A stretch of DNA of 34,007 nt from Thiosulfativibrio sp964601165 (lineage in GTDB: Bacteria; Pseudomonadota; Gammaproteobacteria; Thiomicrospirales; Thiomicrospiraceae), in contig CAZRMK010000007.1 of assembly GCA_964601165.1 (NCBI GenBank), positions 1-34,007 of the forward strand, written 5' to 3'. The position numbers were made by a program, and so were the translations under genes. Of this stretch, positions 15,560 through 22,212 are shown piece by piece (the first letter of the stretch is position 1; every line of letters begins with the position of its first letter). The notes beneath the pieces were generated by a model. It worked only from the letters and a program-made list of their open reading frames with translations, was not told where the DNA came from and did no database searches.

Positions 15560-16467
15560 TAAAGATTAAGCAACGTGGCTTTACCCTTATTGAAATAGCC
15601 TTAGCTATTTTATTAATTGGACTGCTGATTGGGGGTTCTTTAACTTTAACTGGTGCGTTTCGTGATATGGATAAACAGCAGCAGGTAGAAGCTCAAATGT
15701 TAGAAATATCTACAGCAATGGAAATGTATTTGTTGGTAAATAGTTATCTTCCCTGCCCTGATGTTACAGGAGATGGTAGGGGAGATAGGCATGCTAACGG
15801 AATTAATTGTCAGAATGATTTTGGTTATTTACCCCATATAAATTTAGCAGTAGATGCAACTGATGTATGGGGTAATCCTTTTGCCTATAAGGTTAATGAA
15901 AGGGTTGATGTAACTGCCACTAGTTATATCACAGATATTTGCGAATCCGCCAGTGTATTTGGTAAAACAGGCGTGCTAACCAAACCTAATACCTTTGCCT
16001 TCTGCCCTGCGTCAGCTACTTACTTTTGTGATAATCCTCTTTGTACCGCTGATTGTGGCGTAATGTGTGAATTTAATAGAGACCCAAGGCAGTCTGCTAC
16101 ACCACCTTATTTTCATTTTGCAACTCAGCCCACAGCTACAAAAGCGTATAATAATTTAAGCATGAATCTACCAGATCCAAAGAAAAACCTAATTTTATTT
16201 TCTACTGAAGATTTAAACGGTGATGGTCATAAAGATGTAATAGCTAATAGCATTGTCGCCATGGCAATTTCTTACGGCAAAAACGGGGCTAGAGCTTGGA
16301 ATAATTGTGCTATCGCCGCAGATTTAACCGCCGTAGAGGTTGAAAACTGTGACGGAAATAGAGTGTTTGAAAAAACTTTGCAAGGCGAGCGGTTAAACTT
16401 TTTTAGTTGGATAACATTAAACGAAGCAAAGCAAGTGATGATTAAACGAGGAGGATTCTCAGAATGA
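15550..16467 (+). CDS. Prepilin-like protein with Cys cluster and calcium-loop motifs
   Basis: Start ATG at 15550 follows an excellent GGAGGGGG (15537-15544). The product, 305 residues, has the type III signal KQRG|FTLIEIALAILLIGLLIGG with cleavage after Gly10 and Glu at +5. After the helix comes SYLPCPDVTGDGRGD (66-79). A dense cysteine region follows (152, 160, 165, 169, 173), then DLNGDGHKD at 221-229, an EF-hand/dockerin-like DxNxDGxxD loop likely to bind Ca2+. It is co-translated with its neighbours: 10-bp overlap before, ATGA overlap after. It is probably exported and assembled by a type IV pilus or type II secretion machine encoded elsewhere. No assembly ATPase or peptidase gene is in this window. 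Confidence 0.8.
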   Translation: MSIIKIKQRGFTLIEIALAILLIGLLIGGSLTLTGAFRDMDKQQQVEAQMLEISTAMEMYLLVNSYLPCPDVTGDGRGDRHANGINCQNDFGYLPHINLAVDATDVWGNPFAYKVNERVDVTATSYITDICESASVFGKTGVLTKPNTFAFCPASATYFCDNPLCTADCGVMCEFNRDPRQSATPPYFHFATQPTATKAYNNLSMNLPDPKKNLILFSTEDLNGDGHKDVIANSIVAMAISYGKNGARAWNNCAIAADLTAVEVENCDGNRVFEKTLQGERLNFFSWITLNEAKQVMIKRGGFSE

Positions 16468-17930
16468 ACAGAAATATAAAAACTAGGATAAAAACTAAGA
16501 TAAAAACCAAGCAACAAGGCTTTTCATTGGTTGAACTAGCTATTGTGCTGGTTATTATTGGTTTGTTAGCAGCTGGCTCTATTGCTCTGGTTAGCGGTCA
16601 AAGAGAAGCGGTTTTGTATAATGATTCACAGAATGCTACCAATCAAGTAAAGCAAGCACTTTTGTCTTTTGTTAAGGTAAATAGGTATTTGCCTTGTCCA
16701 GATACAAATACAGCAGGTACGGCAGGGTTTGGTTCAGAAAATAGAGCTGCTACGGGAGCATGTTTAGCCACCGAAGGCACGGTGCCATTTTTAGATTTAG
16801 GCTTGCGTTTGGTAGATGCTAAAGATGGCTTTAATGGTATGATTTTGTACGCCGTTAATCAAAATGTTACTAATTTAACCGCTATGCAGGATCCAAATAA
16901 TTCAGCAAGCTATTTTTGTAATGTAGCTTGCGATACGGCAGCTACTACGCCGACGGGACTGCCTAGATATACTCTAACAACTCCACCTCGATCAAGCGAT
17001 CTAGGAGATGGAAATTATAATATTTGTTCTTCTACAGAAACAGCGAATTGTTCAGCAGCTTCAGACAAAGAAGCAAAAGGTCTTTCGGTAGTGTTGGTAG
17101 CTTTTAATCAAAGAATTCACCTTCCTTGTGCTTCCCGCTCTATCTTTGAGAGAGAAAATTGTGATGCAGATAACTTGTTTTGGAATGCTAGATTTAGCAA
17201 CCAAGAAGGAGTTGAGTTTGATGATTTTTTAACTGGAATATCGGGTTATGAGATTAAGAAAGTAAGCAGTGAGTTATTAGCAAGACTTGTAACACCACCA
17301 GTAACACCACCAGTAACACCACCAGTAACACCACCAGTAACACCACCAACTCCAGTATTTGAAATAGCTACTATTCAAAATCCAAATCATACTTCTGTAG
17401 GTGATTTAAATGTTTCTATGCAGAGAGATTTAGGAGATGGTGATGATTCGGTTTTAATTGCTCCAGGAGTAGAAAGATGGAATACTGGTCGATTGAACCA
17501 TCAGATAGATCTTGGTCATGGCAATAATCACTTGGAGATAAGCTCTCATTCTAATAATGATATAAGGGGTGGTAATGGCATAGATATGATTAAAATCAGA
17601 GGTAATCTTGGTGATAAAGTATCGTTAGGTGGTGGTAATGATCGTATAGAAATATATGGGCATGCTAATAATAAAATTACTACTGGAACAGGCAATGATA
17701 CGGTCTATGTACATGGTAACGTCGGTGACGCGATTAATCTCGGACGTGGAGATGATTTTCTAAAAATAGATGGTAAAGAAATTAACAGCAGGGTCGATGG
17801 AGGTCGTGGGCATGATGTTTTGTATATTAACTTTACGCCAGCTCAATGGAGCAGTCATTGGATGCGCCAAAATGTAAGAGGGTTTGAAAGAATTTATTGT
17901 CAAAATGTCTTGTGCTTTCCTGTAAATTAA
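16464..17930 (+). CDS. Prepilin fused to an RTX-like beta-roll domain
   Basis: This 488-residue protein has three parts. Residues 1-19 are a basic prepilin leader ending KQQG, cut before FSLVELAIVLVIIGLLAAG (Glu24 = +5). Residues 45-275 form a pilin-like globular region with RYLPCPDTN (74-82) and several cysteines. A linker of five VTPP units (277-296) then leads to a C-terminal domain of GxGxDxh-type repeats: LGDGDDSV (323), LGHGNNHL (350), GGNGIDMI (369), LGGGNDRI (388), TGTGNDTV (407), LGRGDDFL (426) and DGGRGHDVL (445). Five repeats in a row keep an almost exact 19-residue spacing, as expected for a calcium-binding parallel beta-roll. A last segment (455-488) has two cysteines. GAGGAGG precedes the ATG. 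A calcium-dependent adhesive or tip role is inference. Confidence 0.82.
   Translation: MNRNIKTRIKTKIKTKQQGFSLVELAIVLVIIGLLAAGSIALVSGQREAVLYNDSQNATNQVKQALLSFVKVNRYLPCPDTNTAGTAGFGSENRAATGACLATEGTVPFLDLGLRLVDAKDGFNGMILYAVNQNVTNLTAMQDPNNSASYFCNVACDTAATTPTGLPRYTLTTPPRSSDLGDGNYNICSSTETANCSAASDKEAKGLSVVLVAFNQRIHLPCASRSIFERENCDADNLFWNARFSNQEGVEFDDFLTGISGYEIKKVSSELLARLVTPPVTPPVTPPVTPPVTPPTPVFEIATIQNPNHTSVGDLNVSMQRDLGDGDDSVLIAPGVERWNTGRLNHQIDLGHGNNHLEISSHSNNDIRGGNGIDMIKIRGNLGDKVSLGGGNDRIEIYGHANNKITTGTGNDTVYVHGNVGDAINLGRGDDFLKIDGKEINSRVDGGRGHDVLYINFTPAQWSSHWMRQNVRGFERIYCQNVLCFPVN
17289..17348 (+). repeat. Five tandem 12-bp units encoding the VTPP linker
   Basis: GTAACACCACCA is repeated five times without variation, in frame inside the pilin/beta-roll gene. 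Identical units are prone to slipped-strand gain or loss in steps of four residues, which would change linker length without breaking the frame. Confidence 0.9.
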
Positions 17931-17938
17931 ACAAAAAA

Positions 17939-18565
17939 ATGCAATCTAAAAAACTAGCTGTTTTGGTGATAGATGATGATATATCCATTAGAAGCATGCT
18001 TGGCTTGGTATTGGAGCAGGCGGGTTATTCTGTTGTTCTAGTGGCTTCATCGCAAGCAGCTATATCAAGTTTACAAACCGCTAGTTTTCAAGTAATTATC
18101 TTAGACATGGGCATGCCACCCAATGAGCATAATGCTACAGAAGGCATTAAGGTTTTAGATTTTATTTGCCAAAATCAAGTAAGTTCTAAGGTGATTGTGC
18201 TAACAGGTCAAAATGCTGAAGAGACTTCTTACTTAGCAATTCGTCACGGTGCTTTCGATTTTCTTGCTAAACCAGTTGATACAGTAAGCATTTTACAAGC
18301 CACTCAAAGAGCTTGCCTTTTTTGGGAGCAATCTAAACGCTTAAAAGAACAAGAAGGAATTCAAAATATCGCGCTTAGTTTATCTATTGCAAAAGGAATG
18401 AAAGCCGCTAGAAATTCAGCCGAAGAAAAATTGTTAAAACAGATTTTAAAAGATACCAATTTTAATATTCATGAAGTAGCAAGGCGTTTAAATCTAAAGC
18501 GAGAAAACGTATATTATTTAATGAATAAATATGGCATAACAAGAAAATATTCAGAACTTAGGTGA
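17939..18565 (+). CDS. Response regulator with Fis-type DNA-binding C-terminus
   Basis: Start ATG 17939 is chosen because the receiver domain begins at once (KKLAVLVIDDD); an upstream ATG at 17897 lies inside the previous gene. The 208-residue protein has acidic Asp12-14, phosphoacceptor Asp56 (IILDMGMP), Thr89 and Lys111 (LAKP), all the expected receiver residues. Residues 160-205 form a Fis/NtrC-type helix-turn-helix (HEVARRLNLKRENVYYLMNKYGI). The AAA+ sigma-54 activation domain normally between them is absent, as in RegA/ActR/PrrA-type regulators. It lies 8 bp after the pilin/beta-roll gene and 12 bp before a kinase gene, so it likely reads that kinase and could control this operon (inference). 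Confidence 0.85.
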   Translation: MQSKKLAVLVIDDDISIRSMLGLVLEQAGYSVVLVASSQAAISSLQTASFQVIILDMGMPPNEHNATEGIKVLDFICQNQVSSKVIVLTGQNAEETSYLAIRHGAFDFLAKPVDTVSILQATQRACLFWEQSKRLKEQEGIQNIALSLSIAKGMKAARNSAEEKLLKQILKDTNFNIHEVARRLNLKRENVYYLMNKYGITRKYSELR

Positions 18566-18577
18566 ATAGGGTAATAC

Positions 18578-19630
18578 TTGGATTTATTTAATTTTTTACC
18601 GACTATATTGTTAGTTTTAGGAATAGTATTGCTAGTTTTGGCTATTTTTTTACGCTATGAAACCAAGAATTTACAAAAAGCTATCTCTTCTCTATATGAA
18701 CTTAATCAAGCAGTTAAGCAAGATACCCTTGAATTTATAGATCAAAGTTGGGTTATACTGCACAGTTTTAAATTTAAGGGAATGTTTGGCGAAGTTAATT
18801 GGTTTGGCGAAGTTAAAGAAATAAAGTTTGGCGTGGTTGCAAATAAAAGTCTAGTTATTAATATTCAAGAAGAAAATATAAAAGTTAAATTACATATTTA
18901 TTTTCCCAACAAAAAACCTCAAGAATTTTACTCTTTATTAGAGCTAATTGTTGAAACTTATACAATTTTATTAAAATCTAATATTTATAACAAGCGTAAT
19001 GAATTAATGCTTTCGCAACAACGCCTAGAAAATTTTCAACTTTTCATGCAACATGATATAAAAAATGTTGCTCAATTTATTTCGTTATTAGAATCACAGG
19101 TAATTTTAGCAAAGTCTGTTAAAGACAAAGTAAAGCTTTGTGAGCATTTAAATATTCTGTTACCTAGCATGTCTAAACGAGCTAAAAAAATATCACAGCC
19201 AATGATATTACAATCGCAAAAATTTACAGATAAGCAAACTATTCAACTCCACCAAGAAATTGCGTTAATTGCCCAAATTGCAGGAGTAAAGTTTGAAGTT
19301 AAAGGTAAGGCTAAAATTAAGCGGTCTAAAATGCTTGTACAACAAGTATTCGAAAATTTATTAGAAAATTTTAGCAATCACTTGCCTAGTCATTCCAAGG
19401 TAAATATTGTAATAACTTTATCTGAGAGTAAAGCTATAGTTACTTTAGCAGTAACGAATCAAAAAATCCCCTTTATTCCACCAGAAAGAGCCTTTGAACC
19501 CTTTTGGACTACTAGCCAAAGTGGCATGGGTTTAGGGTTGTTTATTGTTAGAGAATTATTAAAAACAATTGGTGGAGATATTAAGCTGGTACAAGAAAAA
19601 GACGCTTTTGGATTTATGGTTTGGTTGTAA
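18578..19630 (+). CDS. Membrane histidine kinase, PrsK-like H-box
   Basis: TTG start at 18578 follows TAGGG at 18567-18571. The 350-residue protein has one membrane helix (residues 6-26), a cytoplasmic mixed region (40-140) without a PAS signature that I can recognise, and a kinase core. The H-box is FMQHDIKNVAQF with His159, the N-box QQVFENLLENF (Asn260/Asn264), and the G-box SGMGLGLFIVREL (316-321). The HDIKN form resembles the PrsK kinases of exopolysaccharide/PEP-CTERM systems (recall). With no periplasmic loop it probably senses a cytoplasmic or membrane signal. It appears to be the last gene of the pilin-regulator operon. It would phosphorylate the response regulator just upstream. Confidence 0.83.
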   Translation: MDLFNFLPTILLVLGIVLLVLAIFLRYETKNLQKAISSLYELNQAVKQDTLEFIDQSWVILHSFKFKGMFGEVNWFGEVKEIKFGVVANKSLVINIQEENIKVKLHIYFPNKKPQEFYSLLELIVETYTILLKSNIYNKRNELMLSQQRLENFQLFMQHDIKNVAQFISLLESQVILAKSVKDKVKLCEHLNILLPSMSKRAKKISQPMILQSQKFTDKQTIQLHQEIALIAQIAGVKFEVKGKAKIKRSKMLVQQVFENLLENFSNHLPSHSKVNIVITLSESKAIVTLAVTNQKIPFIPPERAFEPFWTTSQSGMGLGLFIVRELLKTIGGDIKLVQEKDAFGFMVWL

Positions 19631-19667
19631 TTTGATTTGTTGATTTATGTCTCCAGTTATGTGTGCA

Positions 19668-19693
19668 ATATTGGAATTTCTACTTGCGGATTA
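19668..19693. repeat. Solo end of the CCTAATCC foldback superfamily
   Basis: TTGGAATTTCTACTTGCGGATTAGGG nearly equals the right end of the element at 31918-32084 (inverted CCCTAATCCGCAAGTAGAAA). No matching left arm is visible nearby, so it is an orphan end or degraded copy in the 164-bp space before hipB. Confidence 0.5.
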
Positions 19694-19761
19694 GGGAAGA
19701 TTGCTTTTAGATTAAAGTAATTGTATTATATATTTTACATTAACTGTGTTTTTAATGATTA

Positions 19762-19779
19762 TGTATAGTTTTTTATACA
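19762..19779. promoter_or_regulatory. Inverted repeat, likely HipB operator
   Basis: TGTATA and TATACA are separated by six bases, ending 15 bp before the likely hipB start. HipB-type antitoxins repress their own operon by binding such palindromes over the promoter. The site overlaps AT-rich -10-like sequence. This is inference from position and symmetry. Confidence 0.5.
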
Positions 19780-19794
19780 ATTATAAGGATGTCC

Positions 19795-20040
19795 ATGGAG
19801 TTTTATGAACTTGGGGAATATATTGTTAGGTTAAGAAGGGATAAAAAAACCTCTCAACAGTCACTTGCTAACGCTATTGGTGTGTCAAGGGCTACAATAA
19901 ATGCTCTTGAAAAAGGTCGTTCTGGTGATATTGGTATTAAAAAAGTTATTAAAATTCTTGCTTATTTTAATTGTGAGATTACTATTAAATCTTGCTCACC
20001 CTTCCCTGCTTTTGAAGAATTACAGAATGAACAGTTATGA
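19795..20040 (+). CDS. hipB: HipB-like XRE-family antitoxin
   Basis: The protein has 81 residues if started at ATG 19795, with AAGGA at 19785-19789 spaced 5 bases. The in-frame ATG at 19789 overlaps that site and is less likely. It has a Cro/C1-type helix-turn-helix (KKTSQQSLANAIGVSRATINALEKGRSG), then KKVIKILAYFNCEI. Such antitoxins bind and neutralise HipA and repress the operon. It overlaps hipA by 4 bp (ATGA), the standard arrangement for coupled toxin-antitoxin translation. Confidence 0.88.
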   Translation: MEFYELGEYIVRLRRDKKTSQQSLANAIGVSRATINALEKGRSGDIGIKKVIKILAYFNCEITIKSCSPFPAFEELQNEQL

Positions 20041-21212
20041 CTAATAATAAGCTAGCTATTTTTGTAGAAAATATCTTAGCGGGTAACTTAGAACAAGAAA
20101 ATTCTGAATTTATATTTACTTACAATTCAAATGCTGAAAAGAATAGTTTTATTTCTTTAACCATGCCTGTTCGGGCTAAAAGTTTTTCTAGCTTTAAATT
20201 ACTCCCTATTTTTGAAATGAATTTACCTGAAGGCTATTTGCTATCAATTATTAAGCGGCACTTTTCTAAAATGGTGGGTGGTGATGATTTTGCTATTTTA
20301 CAGCTTATGGCTAATTCAGTTAATGGTAGAGTTCATTATAAAGATAATGCTTCTTTAAAAAATCAAGAGCCTTTATCTTTAGATGATTTAGTCAAGTCAG
20401 AAACCAAGAATTTATTTGTAGAGCTGATAAAAAAATTTGCTTTACAATCGCCTTTAAGCGGGGTTCAGCCTAAAGTATTGGCACAAGTAAAAAATAAGGC
20501 AACTTTAGCTCTAGACGAATATATAGTGAAAGCTTGGGGAGATGATTATCCTGAGCTGGCATTAAATGAATTTTTGTGTATGACAGCGGTTCAAAAAGCA
20601 GGTATTTGTGTGCCAGAATTTTATTTATCTAAAGATGAAAAATTATTTATTATGAAACGCTTTGATCTTGTCACAGGTAAAGAGCCTTTTGGCTTTGAAG
20701 ATTTTTGTGTTTTGCAAGCAAAACAACGGGATGATAAATACAAGGGAAGTTATGAACAACTTGCGAAAAGTCTCAAAACATTTGTCTCCCCTCATTTACA
20801 ATATTCTAGCCTTAAACAGTATTTTAAAATGATTGTAATGAATAATTTGCTTGAGAATGGTGATGCTCATTTAAAGAATTTTGGGGTCTTATATGAAAAT
20901 ATAAATGAAATTCACCTTGCACCTGCTTATGATATTGTTTGCACTAGCGTTTATATTAAAAATGATACTCCTGCTTTAATGCTGGCAGGAAGTAGGCGTT
21001 GGCATAATAAAGAAAAGTTAATCGCTTTTGGTATCTCTGCTTGTTCTTTAACCAAAAAAGAAGCATTATCGTTATTCGATGAATGTTTGGCTGGAATGAA
21101 GGAACTGAACTTGCTTGTTAATGCTAGGCTTAAATTTGAAAAAGATGTTAATAAATGCTTGGTATTAGAAAGATTACAATATTTATCTAATGCCTTAATT
21201 TACGGGGATTAG
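20037..21212 (+). CDS. hipA: HipA-family serine/threonine kinase toxin
   Basis: This 391-residue kinase shows the HipA order. An N-terminal domain contains LPEGYLLSIIKRHF and GDDFAILQLMANSVNGRV. The ATP loop region SGVQPKVLAQV follows at 141-151, then VKAW with Lys165 and NEFLCMTAVQKAGI. IMKRFD lies at 206-210, and the catalytic NGDAHLKNFGVLY at 274-286 has Asp276. The metal-binding AYDIV contains Asp299. HipA kinases of known specificity phosphorylate glutamyl-tRNA synthetase and stop growth. The substrate of this one is unknown. All catalytic residues I can check are present, so it looks active. The paired hipB upstream supports a type II toxin-antitoxin module. Confidence 0.9.
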   Translation: MTNNKLAIFVENILAGNLEQENSEFIFTYNSNAEKNSFISLTMPVRAKSFSSFKLLPIFEMNLPEGYLLSIIKRHFSKMVGGDDFAILQLMANSVNGRVHYKDNASLKNQEPLSLDDLVKSETKNLFVELIKKFALQSPLSGVQPKVLAQVKNKATLALDEYIVKAWGDDYPELALNEFLCMTAVQKAGICVPEFYLSKDEKLFIMKRFDLVTGKEPFGFEDFCVLQAKQRDDKYKGSYEQLAKSLKTFVSPHLQYSSLKQYFKMIVMNNLLENGDAHLKNFGVLYENINEIHLAPAYDIVCTSVYIKNDTPALMLAGSRRWHNKEKLIAFGISACSLTKKEALSLFDECLAGMKELNLLVNARLKFEKDVNKCLVLERLQYLSNALIYGD

Positions 21213-21472
21213 GGAGCATAAGTATCATTGTAGATAATATCTTTAATTCTAGTTCATTGGTGCTGTAATTATTGTGATGCTTTATGGTCTGGTCTGTTGA
21301 TTTATACCTATGTAGTTTTATAGAGATAATTTTCACAGAAGGCAAAAGGCAAAACCTGACCTACTATGGATTTTATTAGATGTAAAAAATATATACTCTT
21401 TTAAATTAAATTTAGAATGTATAAAATAGTGCCCAATAGTTCAATTAAGAGCTTAATTTTTAGGAGAAGAGT

Positions 21473-21997
21473 ATGACTACTCAAAATCAAAAAGGTTTTA
21501 CCCTAGTAGAAATTGCCATTGTATTGGTAATTATTGGTTTGTTGCTAGGTGGGGTGATGAAAGGGCAAGAGATTATTGAAAATGCTAAGTTTAAAAATGC
21601 AGCGAGTCAGACGAATGCTATTATAGCATCAGCTTTTGCCTATCAAGATCGTTACCGTAAATTACCAGGAGATGGTAGTGCTGTAGGTGTTACTCCTACT
21701 GCTGCTTCTAATGGACGAATTGAGGGTGATGAGTCCGCAGCTTTTTTTGTTAGATTAGTGGAGGAAGGGTTTCTTGCTAGTACTCCTACAAGTCCGTGGG
21801 GAAACACTCTTGTAGTAAGATGGGAGACACCAGTCTTTGCACCAGATACTAATGCAGTTTGTTTTGTTGGTCTGCCTGAGGGAGTAGCTATCGTATTAGA
21901 TATTCAAAATGATGATGGTGATTTGACTACTGGCTCTGTTAGAGGTGCTCCTGGTACTGGTGTTGCAAGTAATGGTCGAGCATGCTTTGGTTTTTAG
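21473..21997 (+). CDS. Stand-alone prepilin-type protein
   Basis: This 174-residue protein has the type III signal MTTQNQKG|FTLVEIAIVLVIIGLLLGGVMKGQEI (Glu at +5 = residue 13) and a pilin-like domain with FAYQDRYRKLPGDG. Two late cysteines (AVCFVG; ACFGF) could close a C-terminal disulfide loop. It resembles type II secretion or type IV minor pilins. It has its own ribosome-binding site (AGGAGAAGAG) and a strong terminator 20 bp downstream, so it is probably monocistronic. It lacks the PCPD motif of the three operon pilins, hence is not a simple duplicate of them. Confidence 0.85.
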   Translation: MTTQNQKGFTLVEIAIVLVIIGLLLGGVMKGQEIIENAKFKNAASQTNAIIASAFAYQDRYRKLPGDGSAVGVTPTAASNGRIEGDESAAFFVRLVEEGFLASTPTSPWGNTLVVRWETPVFAPDTNAVCFVGLPEGVAIVLDIQNDDGDLTTGSVRGAPGTGVASNGRACFGF

Positions 21998-22017
21998 TCT
22001 GACTTAGCCGTAATAAT

Positions 22018-22040
22018 AACCCGCTTAGGCGGGTTTTTTT
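22018..22040 (+). terminator. Rho-independent terminator of the prepilin gene
   Basis: Stem AACCCGC / GCGGGTT with loop TTAG, followed by a run of T, 20 bp after the stop codon. Confidence 0.92.
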
Positions 22041-22043
22041 AGG

Positions 22044-22080
22044 GAAAAGGGGACGCGGGAAAAGGGGACGCTACCCTTTT
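22044..22080. repeat. REP-like units after the prepilin terminator
   Basis: AAAAGGGGACGCGGG followed directly by AAAAGGGGACGCTACCCTTT: one broken and one complete unit of the family at 12751-12904 and 14249-14285. Confidence 0.65.
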
Positions 22081-22112
22081 ATTCTGGTTATGTTGTGTTA
22101 TAATTCCGTCCA

Positions 22113-22212
22113 NNNNNNNNNNNNNNNNNNNNNNNNNNNNNNNNNNNNNNNNNNNNNNNNNNNNNNNNNNNNNNNNNNNNNNNNNNNNNNNNNNNNNNNN
22201 NNNNNNNNNNNN
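22113..22212. other. Assembly gap of 100 N hiding the murJ 5' end
   Basis: Exactly 100 N, the usual placeholder for a gap of unknown size. Comparison with E. coli MurJ suggests about 75-80 N-terminal codons (some 230 bp) are missing, so the real gap is larger. TATAAT at 22099-22104 lies just before it. Confidence 0.85.

Noticed and set aside
17897..17938. Earlier ATG for the response regulator
   Set aside because: The extra 14 residues (MSKCLVLSCKLNKK) come from the end of the pilin/beta-roll gene and precede a receiver domain that starts cleanly at 17939.
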